Assembly (NCBI RefSeq): GCF_001586775.1
Contig: NZ_LQXS01000002.1
Location: 186,001 to 250,000 of the forward strand
Reading direction: 5' to 3'
DNA: 64,000 nucleotides
From: Sphingobacterium populi
GTDB taxonomy: Bacteria; Bacteroidota; Bacteroidia; Sphingobacteriales; Sphingobacteriaceae
Shown here: piece after piece, positions 9,302 through 18,917 of the stretch
How the letters are laid out: every line of letters begins with the position of its first letter
How positions within the stretch are numbered: the stretch's first letter is position 1
The notes under the pieces: model-generated
Seen by the model: only the letters and a program-made list of their open reading frames with translations
The model's database searches: none
What the model was told of the DNA's origin: nothing
Made by a program: the position numbers and the translations under genes

Positions 9302-9877
9302 ATGCCTATTACTTCAACTCTACGCAGCTTGCTTGTTTTCATTTCCTTACTATTGAGCCATGCGTTGGTAGCACAACAGCATAATTTCGAGAAGCACACA
9401 TTGCTCGATATTTTTACCGAATTGCCTTATCATATTGATACACAAAAGCCTTTAGTGCTTTTTTTTCTGTCGCCGGAGTGCCCTCTCTGTCAAAACTATA
9501 CCCAAACCATCATCCAACTCAATCAGCAATACAAATCAAAGATCCAATTTTTGGGCATTTTCCCTGGTAAAGCCTATGCTCCAGATGTGATCCGAAAATT
9601 CGCCGAAAAATATGCATTAGATATCGCGCTGTATCAAGATTCCGATTTTGAATTGACGCGAGATGTAGGAGCTACTGTCACGCCCTCAGTAGCCTTATAC
9701 AATACAGAAGGCGTACAATATTTTGGTGCCATTGATAACGCCTTACAAGAATTAGGAAAAAAACGTGTCGTAGTCACCGATTTTTACCTGAAAGACGCTA
9801 TTGAAAGTTTGCTGCATCACGAACCTATTCGAATCAGCAAAACGGTCGCAAAAGGCTGTTTCATTAACATGCGATAA
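9302..9877 (+). CDS. Secreted redoxin / thioredoxin-fold protein
   Basis: A 191-residue periplasmic protein with a signal peptide ending '...SHALVAQ'. The thioredoxin-fold core reads 'KPLVLFFLSPECPLCQNYTQTI', with a CPLC motif (CxxC) after the first strand, and later 'GATVTPSVALYN', which carries the cis-Pro of the fold (TP). It therefore belongs to the AhpC/TSA-TlpA-like redoxins. Bacteria often pair such redoxins with the cytochrome/copper protein encoded three bases downstream; the redoxin could deliver electrons, keep Cys residues reduced or help mature haem c. The C-terminal 'KTVAKGCFI' contains an additional Cys. Partner role is inferred. Confidence 0.8.
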   Translation: MPITSTLRSLLVFISLLLSHALVAQQHNFEKHTLLDIFTELPYHIDTQKPLVLFFLSPECPLCQNYTQTIIQLNQQYKSKIQFLGIFPGKAYAPDVIRKFAEKYALDIALYQDSDFELTRDVGATVTPSVALYNTEGVQYFGAIDNALQELGKKRVVVTDFYLKDAIESLLHHEPIRISKTVAKGCFINMR

Positions 9878-9879
9878 CG

Positions 9880-11211
9880 ATGAAAACATTTATTATTCTC
9901 CTATTTGGGTTTGTCAGCCTATGGTTTCCCTTCGATTTGCCTGCACAGACTTTTTTTAAAGATGTACGACCAATCATTCAGCGTAAATGCGTGTCTTGTC
10001 ACCGAGATGGTGAAGCAGCACCATTTCCATTGGTTAGCTATGATGACCTAGCCAAGCGGGCTACTTTTATTAAAGAAGTCGTGCAATCGCGCTATATGCC
10101 ACCTTGGAAAGCAGATAATGATTATGTGCATTTCGACAATGATCGCTCGCTCACCGAAAAAGAGATCCAAACCATTGTATCTTGGGTAGATGCTGGTGCA
10201 AAAGAAGGAAAAAGAAATGTAAGAGAAAATCAACCTGATGCGGCTCCATTCACGGGTTATGGTCGTGCTGCCGATATGACATTGGTCACCGCAGACACCT
10301 TTTTAGTGAAAGGTAATAACCGAGAGCGCTTCGTAGAGTTCAAGATTCCTTTTGAATTGGAAAGATCGTTTAACGTGGAGGCCATCGAATTCTACTCCAA
10401 TAATAAAAAACTCGTTCATCATGTTAACTATGCGGTTCAAATCATTGAAGATCCCGCAATAGACATTCATGCTGCTCCAGCGATCGCTAATCATACCGAT
10501 GGAGAAATAAGATATAATGATCCCTATAAAAAGTTTAAGCGAAACATGGCTTACTATGGCGGCTGGATTCCGGGTGCTTCCGCAGAAGCTTATCCGCCAA
10601 AAATAGGTTGGAAGATGCCAAAACGCGGCGTGATCTTATTAACCGTTCATTTTTCCGCTACACCGATTGATGAGCTATCGGTCAATGGCGTTCACTTGTT
10701 CTTCACGGATGTACCAGTGGAGCGAGAAGTAAAAGTGGTCAGTTTCGGATCCGGAGGAATAGGGGAACTGGATATTCAGCCTTCCTTCTTTATGATTCCT
10801 GCTGATAAAGTCAGTCATTACTCCTTGAAATTTAAAAATCCCGGGGAGGATCTTTCCATGCTCTATATATGGCCGCATATGCATTACATCGGCAAATCTT
10901 TCAAAGTATATGCCACATTGGAGAATAATGATACCATCCCGTTAGTAAATATCCCAGACTGGGATTATCGATGGCAAGAAATGTATCGGTACAAAAAATT
11001 CATGAAAATTCCGAAGGGCGCAGTTATTCATATGGAATGTGCATATGACAACACCGCAGCTAACCCTTTCAATCCTTTCTCGCCACCGCAAAATATTTTC
11101 TCCTATTCCAATATGAAATCCGATCAGGAGATGATGACGCTCTTGATGATCTATTTACCCTACCAACCAGGCGACGAAAACCAGCATACAGCAATAAACA
11201 ACGAACCTTAA
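9880..11211 (+). CDS. Cytochrome c fused to a PHM-like copper monooxygenase domain
   Basis: A 443-residue secreted protein. After a signal peptide (ending near Ala22-Gln23), residues 24-110 form a c-type cytochrome with haem motif C37-V-S-C40-H41 and a probable axial Met73 in 'SRYMPPWKAD'. Residues ~130-430 resemble the copper type II ascorbate-dependent monooxygenase fold of peptidylglycine hydroxylating enzymes. All expected copper ligands can be matched: His-His in 'LVHHVNYAV' and His in 'LLTVHFSAT' for one copper; His-x-His in 'IWPHMHYIG' and Met in 'VIHMECAYDN' for the other. The haem domain may replace ascorbate as electron donor. It starts three bases after the redoxin gene, so the two act together. 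Enzyme activity and substrate are unproven. Confidence 0.78.
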   Translation: MKTFIILLFGFVSLWFPFDLPAQTFFKDVRPIIQRKCVSCHRDGEAAPFPLVSYDDLAKRATFIKEVVQSRYMPPWKADNDYVHFDNDRSLTEKEIQTIVSWVDAGAKEGKRNVRENQPDAAPFTGYGRAADMTLVTADTFLVKGNNRERFVEFKIPFELERSFNVEAIEFYSNNKKLVHHVNYAVQIIEDPAIDIHAAPAIANHTDGEIRYNDPYKKFKRNMAYYGGWIPGASAEAYPPKIGWKMPKRGVILLTVHFSATPIDELSVNGVHLFFTDVPVEREVKVVSFGSGGIGELDIQPSFFMIPADKVSHYSLKFKNPGEDLSMLYIWPHMHYIGKSFKVYATLENNDTIPLVNIPDWDYRWQEMYRYKKFMKIPKGAVIHMECAYDNTAANPFNPFSPPQNIFSYSNMKSDQEMMTLLMIYLPYQPGDENQHTAINNEP

Positions 11212-11300
11212 TTATACTTTAGTAAACAATCTATGAATAGAGCAGACACAAGACATTTTCTCCACTTAAACCCGCCCTCACGTGGCTCTGTACCCTCGGA

Positions 11301-13790
11301 ATGGCGCTGACGTTGCAAGCGCAGAAAAAACACACATTCACCGAAGGATTATTTCTTCAAATTCCATTCAATTACGGTCGAGAAGCAGTTTATGCTGATT
11401 CCTTTCTAGGCCAATTTTATCAAAATAGCATAGAAAATCCAGCAGAAGGCAAGTCGTGGACGGGCGACACCGAATCCTCTTGGATGAAAATTACGGCAGA
11501 TACCGCAGGTTTCTTTCGGCCGCAAAGAAATGCGGGCGGAAATTTATCTAACCCCAATAATCCTCCTGGGCCAGGTCGCATTGCAGTACAAACGGAAAAT
11601 GTGCCACGCACCCCGGCGCCACAAAGGCGAGGATTTGGATCAAGTTATTTGTACTTGACCTACCAAGCTGCTAAAAATCAAGATGCAGTATTAAATATCA
11701 AAGGTAATAGCGCGGTAGTGGTGAATGGTGAACTGCATGCAGGCGATCCATACAGAATGGGCTGGCTCAATATCCCAGTGCGTCTTAAAAAAGGAAAGAA
11801 TGAATTCTACGTGCGTGGAACGTTCGTGGCCGCAGAACTGGTTTTCCCTGAAAAATCTTTATTCTTAGCTACAGAAGATTTAACGCTTCCAGATATCGTC
11901 ACTGGTCGTGATAATGCAGCTTTGCTGCTCGGTGTTACGGTAGTGAATGCGACGGATAAAGCAATGACAAACACCATAATTAGAACTACAGTTGCTGGCA
12001 AATCGCTAGAACGCGAAATACCGGCTATCGCGCCACATAGCACGAGAAAGGTGATGGCAGCAATTGACGGATCTGGGGTACAGCAAACGGGTGACATCGC
12101 GGCATCTATTGCGTTGGTGCAAGGTGCGAAAGTAAAAGACGAACAAGTCATATCCTTACGCTCTTTGGACAATAGCCAAGCCTATCGCATCACCTTTGTT
12201 AGTGAGATCGATGGTAGCGTGCAGTATTATGCAGTAAATCCAGCCATTGGCGGAGATGCAGCAGATAAAGGCTTGTTTTTCTCGGTGCATGGTGCAGGAG
12301 TAGAAGCCCTAGGACAAGCGCAAGCGTATGAATCCAAAGATTGGGGTACATTGGTAGCACCTACCAATCGCCGACCACGCGGCTTTAACTGGGAAGATTG
12401 GGGCAGATTGGATGCGTTGGAAGTATTAAGCCTAGCAAAGAAAACTATTCAACATGACGCAAAACGCGTCTACTTGACTGGCCATTCGATGGGCGGCCAC
12501 GGAACGTGGTTTCTCGGCGCTACTTATCCTGACAAATGGGCGGCGATTGCACCTTGCGCTGGTTACCCAACCTTGAAAGGATATGGCTCGGCAGATGGAA
12601 TTATCCCAGATCAAGGAGGTAATACATTGGAAAATACTTTGCTAAGATCGAGCAATCAGAGCGATGTCATCGCATATGCCACAAATTATAAACCTTTGGG
12701 CGTGTATGTACTGCATGGCGACGCAGATCGTACCGTTCCAGTTACATACGCTCGACAAATGAGAGCCGTATTGGGCAGTTTTCACCCCGATTTTAATTAT
12801 TATGAATATCCGGGTGGATCGCATTGGTATAGCAATGAAAGTGTGGATTGGAAACCTCTGTTTGACTATTTTAAATGGCATCAGCGCAAATCGGACAGCG
12901 AGGTGAACGAAGTGGATTTCAAGACCTCGAATCCGGGTATTTCAGCCAGCTACTATTGGGCTACCATTTATCAGCAGGAAAAGGCGTTGGATTATTCACA
13001 TATTCAACTAACTCGCGATTTGGAAAAGCGCCAAATAATCGGAAAAACGGATAATGTTAAAATGTTGAAGCTTGATGTCTCTAACTTTGGGCAAGAAGGA
13101 ATGGTGACAATCGTACTGGATAGTTTGAGCCAAATTGAATCGTCTTTGGCGCAAGTGCAAGACGGTCATATCTATTTACTGAAACAGTCGGAGAATTGGC
13201 AAATCGTAGCAGCGCCCAATTTAGCAGATAAAGGTCCGCATCGCAACGGCACCTTTAAGGAAGCTTTCCAGCATAATATGGTTTACGTCTACGGTACAAA
13301 CGGGACGGCAGAGGAGAACGCGTGGGCATGGGAAAAAGTGCGTTATGATGCTGAATCCTGGTATTACCGCGGCAACGGTTCGTTTGATATCGTAGCCGAT
13401 AAGGATTTTGATCCAGCTAAATATGCTGATCGCAATATTATCTTGGTTGGAAATGCTAAAACAAACAGTGCGTGGAGTATGTTGCTGGCAGATTGTCCAA
13501 TTCAAGTTGATGCCGGCACGTTGAAGATGGGCGAAAAAGTGCTTTCAGCCAAGGATTTTGGCGGATATTTTGTTTGGCCAAAGTCAGGAAGTACGAGCCA
13601 TTCTATCGGCGTCATCACCGGGACTGGTATAACAGGAATGAAAGCAGCTACGGCCAATCAATATTTTGCAGGTGCGAGCGGATTTCCAGATTATATGTTT
13701 TTCTCGATTGATATGCTAACGAAAGGTGCATCTGGCTTAGTAGATGTTGGATTTTTTAACAATGACTGGACACTGGCAGATAGTCATTAA
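11301..13790 (+). CDS. Large secreted alpha/beta hydrolase (S9/esterase-like), signal peptide frame disturbed
   Basis: An 829-residue protein whose central part (about 300-525) is an alpha/beta hydrolase: 'FSVHGAG' oxyanion region, nucleophile Ser396 in 'GHSMGGHGTW', Asp in 'HGDADRTVP' (474 or 476) and His508 in 'GGSHWY'. The N-terminal ~190 residues look like a beta-rich accessory domain. Relatives are annotated as prolyl-oligopeptidase-family peptidases or carbohydrate esterases. The start is odd: at ATG 11301 the protein begins within what should be a signal peptide ('MALTLQAQ'). The 20 codons upstream in the same frame read like the missing n- and h-region ('LKPALTWLCTLG') but reach a stop without a start. 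ATG 11233 lies one frame off, so one base appears to be missing between 11233 and 11300. Confidence 0.8.
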   Translation: MALTLQAQKKHTFTEGLFLQIPFNYGREAVYADSFLGQFYQNSIENPAEGKSWTGDTESSWMKITADTAGFFRPQRNAGGNLSNPNNPPGPGRIAVQTENVPRTPAPQRRGFGSSYLYLTYQAAKNQDAVLNIKGNSAVVVNGELHAGDPYRMGWLNIPVRLKKGKNEFYVRGTFVAAELVFPEKSLFLATEDLTLPDIVTGRDNAALLLGVTVVNATDKAMTNTIIRTTVAGKSLEREIPAIAPHSTRKVMAAIDGSGVQQTGDIAASIALVQGAKVKDEQVISLRSLDNSQAYRITFVSEIDGSVQYYAVNPAIGGDAADKGLFFSVHGAGVEALGQAQAYESKDWGTLVAPTNRRPRGFNWEDWGRLDALEVLSLAKKTIQHDAKRVYLTGHSMGGHGTWFLGATYPDKWAAIAPCAGYPTLKGYGSADGIIPDQGGNTLENTLLRSSNQSDVIAYATNYKPLGVYVLHGDADRTVPVTYARQMRAVLGSFHPDFNYYEYPGGSHWYSNESVDWKPLFDYFKWHQRKSDSEVNEVDFKTSNPGISASYYWATIYQQEKALDYSHIQLTRDLEKRQIIGKTDNVKMLKLDVSNFGQEGMVTIVLDSLSQIESSLAQVQDGHIYLLKQSENWQIVAAPNLADKGPHRNGTFKEAFQHNMVYVYGTNGTAEENAWAWEKVRYDAESWYYRGNGSFDIVADKDFDPAKYADRNIILVGNAKTNSAWSMLLADCPIQVDAGTLKMGEKVLSAKDFGGYFVWPKSGSTSHSIGVITGTGITGMKAATANQYFAGASGFPDYMFFSIDMLTKGASGLVDVGFFNNDWTLADSH

Positions 13791-13800
13791 TCAGTCCAGT

Positions 13801-13846
13801 AAATAAAAATAAAGGCCATCTATTTAGATGGCCTTTATTTTTATTT
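13801..13846. terminator. Bidirectional terminator between convergent genes
   Basis: A perfect 21-bp stem around GGCCATCT / AGATGGCC with a 4-base loop. A-rich and T-rich flanks on both arms let it serve the hydrolase from the left and the SusD gene from the right. Confidence 0.9.
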
Positions 13847-13858
13847 ATCGATAATATG

Positions 13859-15778
13859 TTACTGTTGCTTTGCCCACCAAAGCGGAGTAAGCACCGCGTC
13901 GGGTCCGCCCAAAGCACTCACAGCTTGATTGTATCCAGCTTCATTATTGTTGCGTAGCGTTGACGGATAGTTCACCCGTTGTGGAAAGAAACGTATGCTA
14001 CTCGTCATATAATTACTAGCGTTCAAGTCCGGCATAGTTACGATCGGTTGCTCTACAGCAGGATTCTCAAAGAATGGTAAACCTAGGCGACGGTGATCGC
14101 TCCAAGTTTCTAGAGGTAAGTACGGGTTTTGAGCAATAAACTTCTGCGTGATGATTTTGGTCAACGCATCATTGCGTACTGCACCATCGCGGTACAAACC
14201 ATTCGACGGATAACGAATTTGTACTGTACCTGAAGCACCTGTTTCACCATCCACAAACTGCATGGTATGGGTATTTCCCGGCTCTATGGTGTGTGTCCAA
14301 CTCACTGATGTGCCGATGCGGTTATAGTCTGTACTTGTTAGATAATTGGCTGCGTGCGCAGACAAGTTCCAGTACGTAAAGTTAGCGGTTACTCCAGCCT
14401 CATACGCTACTTGTGCTGACATTGGCACAGCCCATCCACGTAGTGCAGCTTCGGCAATCAAAAAACTTGTTTCCCAATTGGCAAAAAACACACGGCTGTT
14501 GGTTCCATTTCGGAATTGGTTTGTTAAGCGAGGCATGGCACCTGGCCATGCCCTTGCCTGATTTCTCGCGCCTTTTGCAGCCCAGTCGCCTGGCGCAAAA
14601 GCATTCCAAGTAAATGCAGCGTTTATCGTACGATATGTGCCGGTGCCATCATTATTTAGCAGGTTGCGAGTGGTTGCGCGTGCAGTCGCTTGATCTGGGC
14701 TAAAATTAAATTGTGGATTGGTGAAATCTCCTGGAATGGCAAAGCTGGCGTAGGCTCGTGGATCAATTACTGCGGGCAATCCATCTAACCAGTATCCGGC
14801 AGAAGGATCATTGGTGGCTGTGGCAAAATGGTTTGGGTAATATATTCCGATATAATTCTCTGGTTTTATGTGATCGGTATATGATGCACCTAAAGAAGTA
14901 GCCGTATGTATACCACCTAAACCAAGATATAAGTTATTCAACGTAGCGCTGAGTATAAATGGATTCCAAGTACGTGTCATTACACCTGCAAGAGGATTAA
15001 AAGCTGTTCCTAACTCAGCAACGGAAAACATATCGTCTGCTGTTGCGATGTAGGGTTGAGATACAGCTGCTTCAAATTCTGTCCGTGCCTTAGCCGCATC
15101 TATCTCAGACAGACGCATCGCCAAGCGCATGCGCATAGAATTGGCATACTTCTGCCATTTAACAAAGTCAAAACCGTACGCAGGATCAAATCGACGCACA
15201 TCTGCTGGTACAGTTACTGAGGTATTGATCGATTCGCTTGCTTCGCGCAATTCGGTAAGTAAAAAATTATAGACATCCTGCACAGAAGAGTACGTAGGAT
15301 TGTGCCCTTGCCACCCATCTAATGGGATGGGCCCAAAGGTGTCGCTTAATTCACTGAGCAAATAAGCCCGCCAAATTCTCGCCACTTGCAACATATTGTT
15401 TGTATGCGGTACATCGGCATTCGCTGCTATGCGCTGATTGGCTAAATCTACAGCTGAGTAGATGCTGGCTAACCAACCTGACATATAACTTCTTCCATAA
15501 TAATCTACGGACCAACCGTCGTTGTGTGCACCACTAACAATGCCACCACCCAATTGCTGGCGGCCTGCAGTTTTCCAATATAATACGAAAATGCGCTCGG
15601 CGATATGTGGATCCTGCTGAGCACCAGTGATCGATCCATTAATGAAATATTCTATCTGAACTTGTTGATTATTAGCGCCATTGGGATCATTGTTTAGATC
15701 TTCAAAATCCTTGCAGGAAGATAATATTGCCAACGATGCTAGGACGAAGATCATCCCTCTTTTTAATGTTGTTTTCAT
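13859..15778 (-). CDS. SusD/RagB-like surface lipoprotein (SusD-like_2 type)
   Basis: A 639-residue lipoprotein with lipobox 'LAILSSC' (Cys22), then 'KDFEDLNNDPNGANN', the N-x-DP signature of SusD-like_2. TPR-like helices include 'KWQKYANSMRMRLAMRLSEID' and 'FLIAEAALRGW', and it ends 'VLTPLWWAKQQ'. It is somewhat longer than its counterpart at 7521, with extra sequence around 'FTYWNLSAHAANYLTS'. It lies 24 bases after the SusC-like gene and is the last gene of the ROK-SusC-SusD operon that runs leftward. Ligand unknown. Confidence 0.92.
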   Translation of the reverse strand: MKTTLKRGMIFVLASLAILSSCKDFEDLNNDPNGANNQQVQIEYFINGSITGAQQDPHIAERIFVLYWKTAGRQQLGGGIVSGAHNDGWSVDYYGRSYMSGWLASIYSAVDLANQRIAANADVPHTNNMLQVARIWRAYLLSELSDTFGPIPLDGWQGHNPTYSSVQDVYNFLLTELREASESINTSVTVPADVRRFDPAYGFDFVKWQKYANSMRMRLAMRLSEIDAAKARTEFEAAVSQPYIATADDMFSVAELGTAFNPLAGVMTRTWNPFILSATLNNLYLGLGGIHTATSLGASYTDHIKPENYIGIYYPNHFATATNDPSAGYWLDGLPAVIDPRAYASFAIPGDFTNPQFNFSPDQATARATTRNLLNNDGTGTYRTINAAFTWNAFAPGDWAAKGARNQARAWPGAMPRLTNQFRNGTNSRVFFANWETSFLIAEAALRGWAVPMSAQVAYEAGVTANFTYWNLSAHAANYLTSTDYNRIGTSVSWTHTIEPGNTHTMQFVDGETGASGTVQIRYPSNGLYRDGAVRNDALTKIITQKFIAQNPYLPLETWSDHRRLGLPFFENPAVEQPIVTMPDLNASNYMTSSIRFFPQRVNYPSTLRNNNEAGYNQAVSALGGPDAVLTPLWWAKQQ

Positions 15779-15802
15779 ATCAAAATCTTTTTCTCGAACG
15801 CG

Positions 15803-18800
15803 TTAAAACCCTAGTGAAAATCCGAAGATAAATGAGCGCATAGTGGGAGGAGCGCCATTTTCAAATCCGATGGCATTACTTCCAGTAGCGAAGGTAGATT
15901 CGGGATCTATACCATCGGTCTTACTGTGAATCATCCATACATTGTTGCAAGAGGCGAAAATACGAGCGCTTTGAAATGCAGATTTGCTCAAAATTTTTCT
16001 TGGGAAATTATAATTAACCTGCACATTGCGTAGACGGATATTAGTTGCATCATACAGGTACTCCTCGTGTATACCTAAGTTGTTAGCAGTGGCGATTGCG
16101 GTGTAGTACTGTTGTGGTGTTACCGCAGTTTCGTTTTGAGTATAATTGCCAGCAGATCCAACTGCACCAGCTACTACAAAATTCTCGCGATTCCCATTTT
16201 GCGCCGTGATCGCTGCCGTGCCTACGCTTTGCATTCCACGATGTGTACCAAGGTACATTAGGCCACCAAAGCGCGCATCGACCTGAAATGACAAGCCAAA
16301 GTTTTTATAGGAAAAGTTATTTATTATGCTAGCCATTTCGCGTGCTTGTTGCTCACCAAGGTATTCTGGATTTTCGGCACGGATTGGTAGTCCTTGTTCG
16401 TTAAGCAGCAATTGTCCGTGAAATGGACTGCTGGCGTCATCAACCCGACGATTACGATGACCCCAAATTTCGCCATACATGCCACCTGTTCTAGCGAAGA
16501 ATGTCAAATCGTCAAAACCACCGATCGAATAGCGGTCGACATCAAAATTGGCAGCAATATCTATTACAGAGTTGATGTTGCGACTGAGGTTTAGTGTGGC
16601 GTCCCAACGGAAAGAACTTTCTCTGTTAATGATGTTGGCATTTGCCATAAGTTCCCAACCTTTGTTCTGTATGTTTCCACCGTTAATTTTGCGCGCGGCA
16701 AATCCGCTTGACGGATCAAGCGGTAGGTCTATGAGCTGATTAAAAGCGTTCGATTTATACCAACTCAAATCAAGAGATATTCGATTCTCGAATAACCGAA
16801 CTTCACCACCAAATTCGATATTACGGATCAACTCATTTCTCACCATCGAATCAAAGAAAATGGGTTGTGGATTTGCAGTAATATTTCCATTAGGATCACC
16901 GCCAATCTCATAAAGGTTGTACAGTTGATATGGATTCATATCATTACCTACTTCGGCATACGATGCGCGTAGCTTGGTATGATTTAACCACGTAGGTAGG
17001 GTACCGCCAGCTTTCGTAATATGTTCGGTCAGCACATAAGATAAATTGAACGAAGGGTAAAAGAATGACCGATTATCTGGATGTAGAGTGGATGTCCAAT
17101 CATTTCTAAAAGTAGATTCTAAGAATATAAAAGCATCGTAGTTAACTCCTGCTGAGGCAAATACAGAATTAATTTTCCGCTCAGAATAAAATGGAATAAT
17201 GGTTGGTGCTCCGACAGAGTTAGTTGGTGTAAATAAGTTTGGAATTTGCAATTCACCCACATGAATGTTAATACCATCGGACTTTTGGTGCATTAAGTTA
17301 CCTCCAAAAGTGGCGTTACCACCAAATTTACCCAAGATATTATCTTTTTGGGCTATTAATAGTGCTTGATAGTTTGTCTCGCGGAATACATTTTTGCCAG
17401 TACTAAAACTACCATTTTCGGATGATGGTCCGCCAGCGCGTTCTCGCATTTGTGTATTATTGGTATATAAGTCGGCGCCAGCTTTTATTTCGCCTTTTAA
17501 CCAGTCGTTGAATTGATAACCGAGCGATCCGTTGAGTAAGAATCGATCCCTTTGATCTTCATTGCGGTTGTTGTCTAATCGCCAGTAGGGATTGAAGCTC
17601 GCGGCACCACCTTGGTACCAGATCATCTGGCCAAATTCATTGACATTATCTCGAAAATCTAAAATATTTAATGACCTTGGTAACATTTGCAAGGCATAGA
17701 TGCTACTCCAATCGCGACCATTGATCGGACGATTGACTCCTTGCGTATTGCTATACTGCACCTTCACATCGGTATACCAGCGTTCGTCTGCACCGAATTT
17801 GGTGCCCATACGTGTGGTCAAGTTTGTTCGCGTAAAACGGTTGGTCGGTAGGATGCTGCGGTTATCTAATCGATTAACGGCGGTGTATATATTAGTATTT
17901 CCATACTGCTGTTGAAACGCCACATTATGATTTTGTGTTATTCCATTCTGCAAATACGCATTCAAATTGTCGTGGGCAGCTAGTGCTTCCTCTTGTCCAT
18001 TCCATTTGGTTACTAATTGTCCTTCAATACGCGGACCCCAACTCATGGGACTAGTAGGATCAAATGCGCCGTTCAGTCCTTGACCAAACTGGTTTTGAAA
18101 TTTTGGCTGCATAAAGATTGTTTCGATGCCCATATTGGAAGAGGCCGTGATTCCTAATCCTGCTTTAGAACGCCCTGATTTGGTAGTAATAAGGATAACG
18201 CCGTTACCTGCACGCGTGCCATACAAAGCCGCTGCAGAGCCGCCTTTCAAAATCGTCATACTTTCGATGTCATCAGCGCTAATATCACCAAGACCATTTC
18301 CCATATCTAAGCCAGCACCGAAATAGCCGTTCTCCGTCGTGCCAGTAAAATTGTTCATAGGAATACCATCAACAACTATGAGTGGTTGGTTATCGCCTGT
18401 GAGCGAATTAAAGCCCCTCAATACGATCTTTGCTGAGCTTCCAGCTCCATTACTTGAGCGCGCTACTTGCAGGCCAGCTGCTTTTCCAGATAAGGCATTT
18501 GCTAAATTAGCTTCACGGGTTTCCAATAGTTCAGCGCCTCCAATCTCTTGTACTGCATAGCCCAAAGACTTGCGTTCTCGTTTGATCCCCAAGGCCGTCA
18601 CGACAACTTCTGCAATATCTCCAGTATCTTCGCTCAACACGACGTCTTGCACATCTGAGGTTATCATTACCTCTCTCGCGCCGTATCCTATTAAGGAAAA
18701 TTGAACTAAATTACCGTTAGCCGCTCTTATACTGTAAATTCCATTCCCGTCTGTTTGTGCTTGTCTATCGGTTCCATTTACACGAACAGTAACGCCCGAG

Positions 18801-18916
18801 AGTGGTCCATTTGCATCAGTCACCCTCCCAGTGACGATTTGCTGTGCAAAAGCCGCCGGCATGCTGTACAGCATGATGAGCAGCATAGTGCAGTAAGTGA
18901 TGTAGAATTTGTTCAT
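15803..18916 (-). CDS. SusC/RagA-family TonB-dependent outer-membrane transporter
   Basis: A 1037-residue receptor: signal peptide ending 'MPAAFAQ' (1-25), carboxypeptidase-regulatory-like domain 'VTGRVTDANGPLSGVTVRVNGTD', linker 'IAEVVVTALGIKRERKSLGYAVQEI', plug with 'NQPLIVVDGIPMNN' and 'ILKGGSAAALYGTRAGNGVILITTKSG', and a beta-barrel ending 'FIFGFSLGF'. The 'ALGIKRERKSLGYA' form is typical of the SusC subgroup that partners SusD-like_2 proteins. As in the left-hand operon there is no STN domain. The gene begins one base after the ROK regulator stop, so expression must be coupled. Confidence 0.93.
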   Translation of the reverse strand: MNKFYITYCTMLLIMLYSMPAAFAQQIVTGRVTDANGPLSGVTVRVNGTDRQAQTDGNGIYSIRAANGNLVQFSLIGYGAREVMITSDVQDVVLSEDTGDIAEVVVTALGIKRERKSLGYAVQEIGGAELLETREANLANALSGKAAGLQVARSSNGAGSSAKIVLRGFNSLTGDNQPLIVVDGIPMNNFTGTTENGYFGAGLDMGNGLGDISADDIESMTILKGGSAAALYGTRAGNGVILITTKSGRSKAGLGITASSNMGIETIFMQPKFQNQFGQGLNGAFDPTSPMSWGPRIEGQLVTKWNGQEEALAAHDNLNAYLQNGITQNHNVAFQQQYGNTNIYTAVNRLDNRSILPTNRFTRTNLTTRMGTKFGADERWYTDVKVQYSNTQGVNRPINGRDWSSIYALQMLPRSLNILDFRDNVNEFGQMIWYQGGAASFNPYWRLDNNRNEDQRDRFLLNGSLGYQFNDWLKGEIKAGADLYTNNTQMRERAGGPSSENGSFSTGKNVFRETNYQALLIAQKDNILGKFGGNATFGGNLMHQKSDGINIHVGELQIPNLFTPTNSVGAPTIIPFYSERKINSVFASAGVNYDAFIFLESTFRNDWTSTLHPDNRSFFYPSFNLSYVLTEHITKAGGTLPTWLNHTKLRASYAEVGNDMNPYQLYNLYEIGGDPNGNITANPQPIFFDSMVRNELIRNIEFGGEVRLFENRISLDLSWYKSNAFNQLIDLPLDPSSGFAARKINGGNIQNKGWELMANANIINRESSFRWDATLNLSRNINSVIDIAANFDVDRYSIGGFDDLTFFARTGGMYGEIWGHRNRRVDDASSPFHGQLLLNEQGLPIRAENPEYLGEQQAREMASIINNFSYKNFGLSFQVDARFGGLMYLGTHRGMQSVGTAAITAQNGNRENFVVAGAVGSAGNYTQNETAVTPQQYYTAIATANNLGIHEEYLYDATNIRLRNVQVNYNFPRKILSKSAFQSARIFASCNNVWMIHSKTDGIDPESTFATGSNAIGFENGAPPTMRSFIFGFSLGF

Positions 18917-18917
18917 G

